Assembly: GCF_041435335.1 (NCBI RefSeq)
Contig: NZ_CP108430.1
Coordinates: forward strand, 8,962,001 to 9,026,000
Length of the DNA: 64,000 nucleotides
Direction: 5' to 3'
Source of the DNA: Streptomyces sp. NBC_01283
Lineage (GTDB): Bacteria > Actinomycetota > Actinomycetes > Streptomycetales > Streptomycetaceae
The first letter of the stretch is position 1. Every line of letters begins with the position of its first letter. The notes beneath the pieces are model-generated. The model was given only the letters and a program-made list of their open reading frames with translations, ran no database searches and had not been told where the DNA came from. A program made the position numbers and the translations under genes. Positions 43,394 through 51,675 of this stretch are shown piece by piece.

Positions 43394-44692
43394 TCAGGCC
43401 GTGGTGAATCCGTCAGCCACCGTCGAGGTCGGGACGTTGAGGATCGCGTCGAACGCCTCGACGACGGGGACGTGCAGATAGGCGCCTTGTATCCGGGTGC
43501 GGTCGGGGGCCGTGGTGAGGCCCGTACTGTCACCGGCATCCGCGCGTGCCTGGCGGAGAGGGGCGATGGCGAGGCCGGGCCCTGCCTCGGCGAAGGCCGC
43601 TTCGACGCTTCCCGGCTCGGGCGGCTGCAGCGCGGTCGGGACGACGGTGAAACCGAAGGGTGCGTCCTCGTCGGGGCGCATGTCAGCGGTGTGCCCACTG
43701 GTGCTCGTCAGGCCGAGCGCGAAGTAGTCGTCACCCAGGGCGTTGCGCAGGTACTGGCCCATGGGGAACCCGGTGAGATTGCCGTTGAAGGACACCGGTG
43801 TCGTCTGGATGTGGGCGTTGTGGGCCATCAGCACGCAGCGAGCGCCGGCCTCGGTGCGCTGCAGATGCCACAGAACCGACTCGGCCATGTAGGCGTCCCT
43901 GGCGGAGGTGTCGGCGGTGAGCCCATTCCCGGCGAAGAGACCGGCCATGGCACGGAAGGTGTGGTCGCCCTGGCAGGCGGCCTGAAGACGTCGCAAGGCG
44001 ATGTCGTAGCTGTGCTGATCACTGCGGGAGACGTACAGCGGCCGGACGGCGTGGAAGCGGGTGAGCAGGCGCGCCAGGGTGGCGGTGAGGGCGTCCTGTT
44101 CCGCGGTGGGCAGGCGGGCCCACGCGGGCGCGGCGTCGGCTGCGGAGCCTCCGGCGAACGACTTGGAGATGCGTGTCGCCGTCTCGATCGCCGGCAGGGT
44201 TTCGGGGTCGACGCGGCGCAGGTAGTCGGTGACCGGAGTCAGGGCGGGAAGCAGCGACCCGCCGGCCGCCGGGATGTCGATGCCGGCGAAACGCACCGGT
44301 GGTGATGCCGTGCGGTTGTGTCGGCGTATCCAGCGCAGCGGCTCGTCGACTCCCACGGGGATCGTTGCGGCGAGGTGGGCCGAGAGCTCGCTTTCGGGGC
44401 CTTCGCCCTGGGCCCATGCGTCGAGGGGGAAGCCTTCGCTGAGGCCGTACTCGAAGGCCAGGATGGTGAAGCCGCAGCGTTCGACGAGGTAGCGCAGGAT
44501 GCGCTGTCGAAGGTGCGCGAACTCGTTGATGAAGTGAGAGTTCTCGCCGATCGCGACGACGCGCGCGTCGCCGATGAGGGCTTCCAGTGGCTTCAGGTCG
44601 TCGATAGACGCTTCGGGGTCGAGGTGGGTGAGCGGTACGGAGTGAGCGCGAAGCCAGTCGGCGAAGGGGCTGTGATGGGGCGAAGTGGGCAT
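43394..44692 (-). CDS. Erythromycin esterase-family protein
   Basis: 432 residues from ATG 44692. Family signatures: VVAIGENSHFINEF (Glu-Asn-Ser-His active region), ILRYLVERCGFTILAFEYG, and ARCVLMAHNAHIQTTP (HNxH). Ere enzymes hydrolyse the macrolactone of erythromycin; many Streptomyces homologues are not proven to do so. The neighbours are fragments of resistance-type genes (gyrB-like, Vat-like), which makes a resistance role plausible. The ribosome site is weak. Confidence 0.83.
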   Translation of the reverse strand: MPTSPHHSPFADWLRAHSVPLTHLDPEASIDDLKPLEALIGDARVVAIGENSHFINEFAHLRQRILRYLVERCGFTILAFEYGLSEGFPLDAWAQGEGPESELSAHLAATIPVGVDEPLRWIRRHNRTASPPVRFAGIDIPAAGGSLLPALTPVTDYLRRVDPETLPAIETATRISKSFAGGSAADAAPAWARLPTAEQDALTATLARLLTRFHAVRPLYVSRSDQHSYDIALRRLQAACQGDHTFRAMAGLFAGNGLTADTSARDAYMAESVLWHLQRTEAGARCVLMAHNAHIQTTPVSFNGNLTGFPMGQYLRNALGDDYFALGLTSTSGHTADMRPDEDAPFGFTVVPTALQPPEPGSVEAAFAEAGPGLAIAPLRQARADAGDSTGLTTAPDRTRIQGAYLHVPVVEAFDAILNVPTSTVADGFTTA

Positions 44693-44768
44693 TGCTGAGT
44701 ACTCGTCTCTCGTCTCTCGGTCCTGGGTGCGGGGCGGCTGCCTTGGAGCCAACCATTGTCTGCTGGAA

Positions 44769-45065
44769 TTACTCAACCACCGCCGTGGCAGGGTGAGTCG
44801 CCGGGTTGTGAGACGGCCTGACTGAGTGCCCTGGCGCCGCGCTCTCCAGGTCCTCGACGCTGCCGGACATGATGGTTCGCAGGTGCTCGGTGGTGCAGGC
44901 GATGGGCCAGTACTCGGCCCACGAGCCGCCCATGGTGGGGAAGAGGGGGAGAGACGGCCCGTCCATCCGGCGGTTGGCACCGTTCATGAGGAACCGCACC
45001 CCGCTGCCCAGCGCGCAGAATTTCCCGATGACGAGCTTCTCGGGTCGGCCGCGGAGGTTTGAACA
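44769..45065 (-). pseudogene. Vat/CatB-type xenobiotic acetyltransferase fragment
   Basis: The minus-strand frame NLRGRPEKLVIGKFCALGSG, FLMNGANRRMDGPSLPLFP and MGGSWAEYWP matches the N-central part of hexapeptide-repeat acetyltransferases that inactivate streptogramins or chloramphenicol. The left-handed beta-helix half is absent: after about 60 residues it turns into unrelated sequence ending at 44769, and the true N-terminus is also missing. I consider it a decayed gene fragment. Confidence 0.75.
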
Positions 45066-45080
45066 TCGGCAGGCAGGTGA

Positions 45081-45776
45081 TCACCCACAGAGCGAGCGGG
45101 CTCCGGGGCTGTCGCCCTTGAAGCGCTGGCCCGCGGCGATCTCCTCGCCGACCATTGCCCAGACGGATTCGTCGTCCTGGAAGGGCAGCGGGTCAAGGCT
45201 GCTCGTCTCCTGACGGATACGCTCGACCTCGCGATCCAGCCGTTCGAAGTCGGCTTCCTCGTCGCCGTCGTCACCGTTGCTGCCGCTGAAGGTGAACTCC
45301 TCGAGCAGGCGCTGGAATCGGAGGGTGACCTGGACGAGGGAGGAGACGTCCGCGTGGAGTTCCTGCACGGTCTCCTCGTCGGCGTCGAAGGCGTGCACCT
45401 TGCCGGAACGCGGGTCGAGGGCTAGATGGGCGTTGAGCAGCCAGCCGATGACGGGCCACTGGCCCGCATCCGCAGGGGCGTCCTCGAAGTCTTCGGCGTC
45501 GACGACGTCCTGGACGAGGGGCAGCACACCGGCGTCTGCGTCGACCTCGCGGAGCCAGAGCGTCCCGGTGGGGACGCCGATGGTCTGCAGGAGACGGGCG
45601 CCCTCGGTGTCCGCTGCGGAGGGCGGAAAGGCGCTGGCGGGCAGGGTCGCGAGCCGGTCCTCGCCGAAGATGTCCGCGAGTTCGCTGCGGGTGACGTCGA
45701 AAAGCACTGCCGAAACTCCGAACTCGGCGCAGGCACGGGCGCCGTGGGACTCTGGATGGACGGAAGCGGTCACCAC
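45081..45776 (-). CDS. SUKH-4-like immunity/knr4-type protein
   Basis: About 231 residues from tandem GTG codons at 45776/45773. SELADIFGEDRLATLPASAF, LLQTIGVPTGTLWL, WPVIGWLLNAHLALDPRSG and VHAFDADEETVQELHADVSS follow the SUKH-4 pattern of Streptomyces, proteins that act as immunities to nuclease or deaminase toxins, or are orphans. No toxin gene is nearby. The C-terminus contains the acidic stretch NGDDGDEEADFE. Confidence 0.75.
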   Translation of the reverse strand: MVTASVHPESHGARACAEFGVSAVLFDVTRSELADIFGEDRLATLPASAFPPSAADTEGARLLQTIGVPTGTLWLREVDADAGVLPLVQDVVDAEDFEDAPADAGQWPVIGWLLNAHLALDPRSGKVHAFDADEETVQELHADVSSLVQVTLRFQRLLEEFTFSGSNGDDGDEEADFERLDREVERIRQETSSLDPLPFQDDESVWAMVGEEIAAGQRFKGDSPGARSLCG

Positions 45777-45957
45777 CCCAGCTGGGCGGATCGAGGCGCT
45801 TCCGGCGATTCCGATTCTGCCCCACGGGCCACCCCGCCCTCTCACGGCACGAGCTAACGATCCGACGGCTGCCCGCGTCAGGCGGATCCAACTGGCCGCG
45901 GACCGGGGGGATGAGGCCCGGCGATGGCCCGTGGCTGCCGGTAGCCTGCGGCGGGTG

Positions 45958-46491
45958 ATGGTGGGCACTGAGAACACGAGACTCGTCGTCCTGCGGGGCA
46001 ATAGCGCCTCGGGCAAGTCGTCCGTCGCGGCCGGTATCCGTGACCGCTTCGGCCGCGGCTTGGCCTGGGTGGAGCAGGACAACCTGCGCAGGATCGTGCT
46101 CCGCGAGCGGGACCGGCCCGGCGCGGCGAACATCGGCCTGATCGATCTGACCGCCCGCTACGCCCTGGACGCCGGGTATCACGTGGTGGTCGAAGGGATC
46201 TTGTACGCCGACCATTACGGCGAAATGCTCGCCCGGCTGCGCGCGGACCACCGCGGCCCGTCGCACGGCTACTACCTGCATGTGCCGTTCGAGCAGACAC
46301 TGGCGCGCCACGCCACCAAGCCCATCGCGCACGAGGTCGGTGAGCCACAACTGAGGGACTGGTACCGGGAGCTGGATCTGCTGTCCTGCGGGGTCGAGAC
46401 GGTCGTCGAGGCCGACAGCACCCTCACCGACACAGTTGACCGCATCATGCTCGACACCGGCCTGGCCGGCCTTCCCGCAATGGAGAACTGA
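45958..46491 (+). CDS. P-loop small-molecule kinase
   Basis: 177 residues from ATG 45958; TAGCCT lies upstream, so the mRNA could be leaderless. Walker A is LRGNSASGKSSVA; VVEGILYADHY and HVPFEQTLARHATKP follow the chloramphenicol-phosphotransferase/shikimate-kinase-like P-loop group. It probably phosphorylates a small metabolite or antibiotic. It is divergent from the SUKH gene. Confidence 0.78.
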   Translation: MVGTENTRLVVLRGNSASGKSSVAAGIRDRFGRGLAWVEQDNLRRIVLRERDRPGAANIGLIDLTARYALDAGYHVVVEGILYADHYGEMLARLRADHRGPSHGYYLHVPFEQTLARHATKPIAHEVGEPQLRDWYRELDLLSCGVETVVEADSTLTDTVDRIMLDTGLAGLPAMEN

Positions 46492-46632
46492 CAGCGTGGC
46501 GTACCTCAAGGCACGCTCTGCCCCGCGTAAATGGAGTGCTGTGCGCCTGTCAGAACAGCGTTAGGGGAGACTGCAGCCCATGAGACTGACAGGCATGGGC
46601 ATGGGCATCGGCTCACGGACGGGGCAGCATTC

Positions 46633-47166
46633 GTGAGCGTCGGCCTGCCCTTCTTCCGCTATCACCCCGACCCTCTCGCCAGCGGATCCATCCGCGCGAG
46701 CGCCGATAAGTGCGTCTGCTGCGACCGCAGCACCGGGTGGATCTACACCGCGAGCTTCTACACCGCCCAAGAGATCAACGGGAACCTCTGCCCCTGGTGC
46801 ATCGCTGACGGCAGCGCCGCTGAACGATTCGAAGGCGAGTTCTCCGATTCGTACGGGCTCGACGGCGTCAGCGAAGCGACCCTGCACGAGGTCACCCGCC
46901 GCACCCCCGGATTCCACGCCTGGCAAGATCCGCACTGGCTCGTCCACTGCCACGACGCGGCCGCCTTCATCGGCGAGGTCGGCTACACCGAGCTGGCAAC
47001 GCACCCCGAGGCACTCGAGCAACTCCGGCTCGACCTGCGCATGAGCGGCTGGCACGACGCCGCCCAACTCGAGCGCTTCCTGACACACCTTGGCGAAGCG
47101 GCAACCGTCATGCTCTTCCGCTGCACCGTCTGCGCCACCCACCTCGCCTACACCGACGCCTCTTGA
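46633..47166 (+). CDS. CbrC (UPF0167) family protein
   Basis: 177 residues from GTG 46633. The typical CbrC start LPFFRYHPDPLASGSI is followed by CVCCDRSTGWIYTASFY, LCPWCIADGSAAERF, WQDPHWLVHCHDAAAFIG and LFRCTVCATHLAYTD. Cysteine pairs suggest metal binding. The E. coli relative is linked to colicin E2 resistance, but most homologues have no known role. Confidence 0.85.
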   Translation: MSVGLPFFRYHPDPLASGSIRASADKCVCCDRSTGWIYTASFYTAQEINGNLCPWCIADGSAAERFEGEFSDSYGLDGVSEATLHEVTRRTPGFHAWQDPHWLVHCHDAAAFIGEVGYTELATHPEALEQLRLDLRMSGWHDAAQLERFLTHLGEAATVMLFRCTVCATHLAYTDAS

Positions 47167-47370
47167 CTCAACACTCCGCTGGAGGTCCTTCTACCTCCCC
47201 AGGCGTCACAGCCCTCCCCTTCCACCTCGTACTGGGTGCCCATCCGCGCCGGGTTCAACCGGGACGGGCATCAGTGATCGGTCATACCTGTGGCGGGGCC
47301 ACGGGCGTGTGTGGCGGCTGCGAACAGGTCCAGGCCGAGAGGTGTGCAGGAGTGCCAGAGGGCTTTGCCG

Positions 47371-47502
47371 TCACGGATGGATGCGCGGGCGGCAGCGCTG
47401 TAGCTCGGGGGCTGGTCCGCCGGTCACGAGTTCGTCGGCGATGAGTCGTCCGGCGGTGGGCGCAAGAGTGATGGCGGAGTGCATGACGGCGATGTAGAGG
47501 GA
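47371..47502 (-). pseudogene. Tail of a DAO-type FAD oxidoreductase
   Basis: The minus strand reads SLYIAVMHSAITLAPTAG, RLIADELVTGGPAPEL then QRCRPRIHP and stop, the usual C-terminus of glycine/D-amino-acid oxidase family proteins (FAD-binding VAVMHSGVTLAP). No upstream domain is found in 47503-47640, so only a relic of about 43 residues remains. The rest of 47167-47660 shows no gene. Confidence 0.65.
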
Positions 47503-47662
47503 TCGACCCCGCTTGCACGCTGGGTGCGCCGCTCAACCGTGACGACAACGGGATGTCTCGGCAACAACCGATGTCGGCACCGCTTCGGGGGCCACCCCCG
47601 GTCCACAACGGCGACCGGGAATCGCCCTGGCCGAGCCGCTCATGTGGATTTACCTTGCGCCT

Positions 47663-48211
47663 ATGAATGAGCTGCGCAAACGCAAGTACGAGCGATGGTT
47701 CCGCGCCGCGGACGTCGACGGTGACGGTGCGATATCGCGGCGGGATGTCGTCATGATGGGCGAACGCTACGTCCAGGCCAGGGGCATTCCCTCCGACTCC
47801 CCGCAGGCGCGGCAGATGTACGACACCATGCACGGATTCTGGGAGTCCGTGATCGCCCCCGCCGACGCCGACAAGAACGACAGGGTGAGCTCAGCGGAGC
47901 TGGCTCAGGCGTTCGCCGCCACCTTTACCGATCGCGCTCGCTATCCCGAGGAGCTCGCGCCGGTAGCCGACCGCTTCTTCGACCTGGCCGACAGCGACGG
48001 CGATGGCGCCATCAGTCTCGCCGAGTTCACCCACATCTTCGGAAGCACGGGACGGGCCGCCAACGCGGAGTGCGCCGAGGTGTTCCACGCGCTCGACCTC
48101 GACGCCTCTGGAGCCCTGTCGCGGGCCGAGTATCACCAAGCCGCGTCCGAGTTCTTCTATGGAGACGATCCCGACTCGCCTGCCGTCCACATCTTCGGCC
48201 GTCTCGAATAG
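47663..48211 (+). CDS. EF-hand calcium-binding protein (calerythrin-like)
   Basis: 182 residues from ATG 47663 (MNELRKRKYERWF). TACCTT lies 8 nt upstream, suggesting a leaderless mRNA. Four EF-hands: DVDGDGAISRRD, DADKNDRVSSAE, DSDGDGAISLAE and DLDASGALSRAE. It has the length and order of calerythrin/CabB-type proteins of actinobacteria, cytoplasmic calcium buffers or sensors. The upstream and downstream genes are unrelated. Confidence 0.88.
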   Translation: MNELRKRKYERWFRAADVDGDGAISRRDVVMMGERYVQARGIPSDSPQARQMYDTMHGFWESVIAPADADKNDRVSSAELAQAFAATFTDRARYPEELAPVADRFFDLADSDGDGAISLAEFTHIFGSTGRAANAECAEVFHALDLDASGALSRAEYHQAASEFFYGDDPDSPAVHIFGRLE

Positions 48212-48382
48212 CTCGAATAGGGGGAGAGGCGCCCCCAAGCACCTCTACGCCACTGTTCCCCCCTGGCGGTGGCTCGCAGGGCCGGGTCCAACAGCCACCG
48301 CCCGGAGGCCTTTGGTCACCAGCAGTCGGGTCCTTCGGCGTGGGGTCTGTGGAGGACGGTGGCGAAGACTGGGTTCCTGGCT

Positions 48383-48404
48383 CAACCTACGGTTCCGTAG
48401 GTTG
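48383..48404. promoter_or_regulatory. 22-bp palindrome upstream of nitronate monooxygenase gene
   Basis: CAACCTACGG, TT, then the exact complement CCGTAGGTTG; perfect 10-bp arms, ending 25 bp before the ATG at 48430. This is a typical TetR-family operator layout. No TetR gene is adjacent, so the regulator would act from elsewhere. Confidence 0.65.
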
Positions 48405-48429
48405 CGGAGCGCGAGGAACGAGGTGGGGC

Positions 48430-50070
48430 ATGTCGATGGCCACGACGAGCGGGGAACTGCCCAAGGTCATCCAGGGAGGGATGGGCGTGGGTGTCTCCGG
48501 CTGGCGCCTGGCCCGAGCCGTCGGCCGTGCCGGGCAGCTCGGCGTCGTGTCGGGCACGGCTCTCGATGCCCTCCTGACGCGCCGGCTCCAGATCGGCGAC
48601 CCGGGCGGAGACGTGCGCCGCGCCCTCGCGGCCTTCCCCGTACCGGAGTTGGCGACCGCGGTCCTGGACCGCTTCTATGTCGAAGGCGGTGTCGCGGCGG
48701 GAGAGCGTTTTCGTGCTCAGCCGATGCTGCGGGCCGAGCGCGGGGAGCTGGCCGAACTGCTCACCGTGCTCGGGAACTTCGTCGAGGTGTGGCTCGCCAA
48801 GGAGGGGCACCGGGCTCCGGTCGGGATCAACTACCTAGAGAAGATACAACTGGGCCTCGCTCCGGGCCTGTTCGGAGCGATCCTCGCGGGGGTGGACTGC
48901 GTCCTGGTGGGCGCGGGCGTTCCGGGGCACGTCCCCGAAATGACGCGCCGACTGGCGCGGATGCAGCCGGTGAGCACGCACATCCGGCTCGACGGGGCCC
49001 AGGAGGACTACGTCCACTCCTTCGACCCGGCCGCCCTGCTGGGCCGTACGGCCCTCGGGGCGGAGCAGGGCTGCCAGTGCGAGGGCGAGGACGGGGGAGG
49101 GGGTGAGGAGGCCGGATGCCGCCGAAAGCTGCCTGCGGACGGGCAGCGGCAGGTGCAGGACGTGCGGATCGAGTCCCTCGTTCCCGCCGTACGTTCGTCC
49201 ACCACCCCCAATCCCCCTGCCACCCGAGCCATGGGTCTCGCCGGACCGCTGCGGTGCCCTCACGTCCTCGCCATCGTCTCGCTGCCTCTCCTGGCCTCGT
49301 ACCTGGCCCGCGACGAAGCCACCACGCCCGATGGGTTCGTGATCGAGACCCATGGCGCGGGCGGTCACAGCGCCCCGCCCCGCGGTGCTCTGCAGCTCGA
49401 TGCGGAGGGCGAACCCGTGTACGGACCGCGGGATCACCCCGACCTGGCAAAGATGGCGAAGATCGGCATTCCCTTCTGGCTCGCGGGCGGCGCCGCCCAC
49501 CCCGAACGGCTCGCGGCGGCCCGAGCCCTGGGCGCGGCCGGTGTACAGGTCGGCAGCGCGTTCGCGCTCTGCGAGGAGTCCGGCCTGGAGCCCGGCCTGC
49601 GCCTGGCGCTGAGGGCCCGGGCCCACGCCAAAGAGCTGAAGGTGCGCAACGATCCGTTGGCATCGCCCACCGCATTCCCCTTCAAGGTCGCCGAGCTGCC
49701 GGGCACCCTCTCCGACCCCGCCGTGCGCACAGCCCGTCGCCGTGTCTGCGACCTCGGCTACCTACGCGCTCCCTATCGCACCGCCGGCGGTGCGATCGGC
49801 TATCGCTGCTCCGCCGAACCCGAGGCCGCCTATCGCCGCAAGGGTGGCTCGGACGCCGACACCGAGGACCGCCTGTGCCTGTGCAACGGCCTGCTCGCCA
49901 CCGTCGGGCTCGGCCAGCGCCACCCCCGCGGGCAGGACGAGCCGCCGGTCCTCACCTTGGGGCAGGACCTGGACTTCCTCTCGGACCTGAGTCCGGACGG
50001 CGGGCCCTACCGGGCGGTCGAGGTAGTGGAGTGGATGACGGGCGGGCGCGCAGCTGCGACCGCAGGGTAA
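48430..50070 (+). CDS. Nitronate monooxygenase-family FMN enzyme with internal insertion
   Basis: 546 residues from ATG 48430, preceded by AGGTGGGGC. TIM-barrel motifs: KVIQGGMGVGVSGWRLARA, PVGINYLEKIQLGLAPG, FVIETHGAGGHSAPPRG, IPFWLAGGAAHPERLAAARA and AAGVQVGSAFALCEESG. Between the two halves (about 207-280) is a Cys/Glu/Gly-rich insertion (GCQCEGEDGGGGEEAGC). The C-terminal extension has several cysteines. It may oxidise nitronates or act as an enoyl reductase-like enzyme. The palindrome upstream suggests ligand-induced expression. Confidence 0.8.
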   Translation: MSMATTSGELPKVIQGGMGVGVSGWRLARAVGRAGQLGVVSGTALDALLTRRLQIGDPGGDVRRALAAFPVPELATAVLDRFYVEGGVAAGERFRAQPMLRAERGELAELLTVLGNFVEVWLAKEGHRAPVGINYLEKIQLGLAPGLFGAILAGVDCVLVGAGVPGHVPEMTRRLARMQPVSTHIRLDGAQEDYVHSFDPAALLGRTALGAEQGCQCEGEDGGGGEEAGCRRKLPADGQRQVQDVRIESLVPAVRSSTTPNPPATRAMGLAGPLRCPHVLAIVSLPLLASYLARDEATTPDGFVIETHGAGGHSAPPRGALQLDAEGEPVYGPRDHPDLAKMAKIGIPFWLAGGAAHPERLAAARALGAAGVQVGSAFALCEESGLEPGLRLALRARAHAKELKVRNDPLASPTAFPFKVAELPGTLSDPAVRTARRRVCDLGYLRAPYRTAGGAIGYRCSAEPEAAYRRKGGSDADTEDRLCLCNGLLATVGLGQRHPRGQDEPPVLTLGQDLDFLSDLSPDGGPYRAVEVVEWMTGGRAAATAG

Positions 50071-50119
50071 TGCCGAGGTGCCGCGGCCCCCTCGCGGTGT
50101 CGTCCCAGCGCCCCCCCGC

Positions 50120-50148
50120 TTGACATGCAACCAAATGGTTGCCAATTT
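50120..50148 (+). promoter_or_regulatory. Promoter with operator in its spacer for ArsR-SRPBCC gene
   Basis: TTGACA (50120-50125), 17-bp spacer, CAATTT (50143-50148). The spacer holds the perfect dyad GCAACC-AAAT-GGTTGC (50127-50142). An ArsR repressor bound here would block RNA polymerase; autorepression by the downstream fusion protein is likely. Confidence 0.65.
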
Positions 50149-50170
50149 GGTGGGGAGGGGGTTGGATGAC

Positions 50171-50956
50171 ATGGACGAGGTGTTCAAGGCACTCGCGGAC
50201 GCCAGTCGCAGGCAACTGCTTGACCGGCTGAACGAACGGACCGGGCAGAGCCTGCGCGAGCTGTGCGCGGAGCTGGACATGAGCAGGCAGGCGGTGTCCA
50301 AGCACCTGTCGGTGCTGGAGGGCGCGGGCCTGGTCACAGTGGTCCGGCATGGCCGGGAGCGGCTGCACTACCTCAACCCCGTCCCCATCCACGACATTGC
50401 CGACCGCTGGATCGGCCAGTACGAGCGGGGCCGGATGGCCGCGCTCAGCAACCTGAAGCACGCCCTGGAGGGAACGGCCATGACCAAGCCCGAGTTCGTC
50501 TACACGATCTACATCCGCACCACGCCCGAGAAGCTCTGGGAGGGACTGACCAGCCCGGAGTTCCTGAAGCAGTACCACGGAGGCTATGCACCCTCCTCCG
50601 ACTGGAAGGTCGGCTCGAAGGTGCTGTGGCCGGTCGAGGACGGCGGCGAGCCGCAGGACCTCGGCCAGGTCGTCACCGAGTCGGAGCCCGGCAAGCGGCT
50701 CGCCTACACCTGGCACACGCTCCAGCCGATGCATGCGGAGATGTTCGGCATGAGCGACGAGGAGTTCGCCGAGGCTGCCAAGGAGCGCTCGAAGGTCACC
50801 TTCGACATCGAGCCGGCCGAGGAGCCGGAGTTGGGCGTGAAGCTGACCCTCACCCACGACGGCTTCACCTCGGCCGACTCCAAGATGCTCGAGGGCGTCA
50901 GCGGCGGCTGGACCATGATGATGTCGCACCTGAAGACGCTGCTCGAGCAGGCCTGA
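50171..50956 (+). CDS. ArsR-type regulator fused to SRPBCC (AHSA1-like) domain
   Basis: 261 residues from ATG 50171 (MDEVFKALADASRRQ). Residues 1-100 form an ArsR winged helix (SLRELCAELDMSRQAVSKHLSVLEGAGLV, HYLNPVPIHDIADRW). Residues about 110-255 are an AHSA1/START-like domain (YTIYIRTTPEKLWEGLTSPEF, SKVLWPVEDGG, GVSGGWTMMMSHLKTLLEQA), which binds hydrophobic ligands. In many actinobacteria these are two adjacent genes; here they are one, joined near LEGTAMTKPEFV. The methionine at the junction may still allow separate SRPBCC translation. Confidence 0.85.
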   Translation: MDEVFKALADASRRQLLDRLNERTGQSLRELCAELDMSRQAVSKHLSVLEGAGLVTVVRHGRERLHYLNPVPIHDIADRWIGQYERGRMAALSNLKHALEGTAMTKPEFVYTIYIRTTPEKLWEGLTSPEFLKQYHGGYAPSSDWKVGSKVLWPVEDGGEPQDLGQVVTESEPGKRLAYTWHTLQPMHAEMFGMSDEEFAEAAKERSKVTFDIEPAEEPELGVKLTLTHDGFTSADSKMLEGVSGGWTMMMSHLKTLLEQA

Positions 50957-50978
50957 CCCGCGTCTCGATGGGCCGCTG

Positions 50979-51547
50979 TCAGCGGATCGGCCGCCGCCCG
51001 TTCCTGCCTCTGCGGGGATCAGCCCGTTCTGACGGAGCGTCGTGCTGGTGACCTTGGCCTTCGGCCCGTGCGGAGCAGTCGTGTCCGCCGCCGGGCAGTC
51101 CCGCGACGTGCAGCACGGGCTCTTCGCCTTCGGGGATCCGGAAAGTGAAGTTCGCTCCAGAGGGGATTGCCGCGAGGGAGCACTGGTCGCCGAAGGTCAG
51201 CCGGGCGTGGGGCTGCCAGGGGCAGGCGGCCTAGTCCAGGGCGGACACCACATCCGCATGCGTGATCCGTGCGGGGAACGTCCCCGTCCCCCGACAATCG
51301 ACGGTGGGAGGTCGACGGCGTCACGCCAAGTCTGGAGGTAGATGAGAGCGACCTTGCGGCAGTGGCAGACACTCAGCTCAAGGTCTCCGTAGGCGTAGAG
51401 CCGGGGCCGCTTTCTGTTCCGGCTCGTCGTTCCGATTTCCCAGCGTTCGCCGAGCGCTTCGGTCACATCGTTCCAGTCGGCTCCGCTGAACACCGGGCCC
51501 AGACGGCCCGCCCTGGCCATGCCGGTCAGGACATCAAGTAGCTGCAC
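50979..51547 (-). pseudogene. Broken hypothetical gene
   Basis: The frame from GTG 51547 reads MQLLDVLTGMARAGRLGPVF, EALGERWEIGTTSRNRKRP and YLQTWRDAVDLPPSIVGG with good coding character. It then must shift at about 51290 to continue as FPARITHADVVSALD, and after a TAG reads HARLTFGDQCSLAAI, FRIPEGEEPVLHVAGLPG to 50979. One frameshift and one stop thus split a protein of about 185 residues. I do not know the family. Confidence 0.6.
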
Positions 51548-51675
51548 GAGGCGTAGCCCGGCAGGCTCCCTGACCAGCAGTCCAGTGCCTTGGTGGGGCC
51601 GCCCGCAGCATCCGAGCGCTCGCCAACCGGGGTCGACCGGACGCGTGTCCCGTCAGCCCCGGCACCCAACCCGCT

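Noticed and set aside
48070..48429. Upstream extension of the nitronate monooxygenase frame
   Set aside because: It overlaps the EF-hand gene, crosses the palindromic operator and lacks coding character; ATG 48430 has a good ribosome site.
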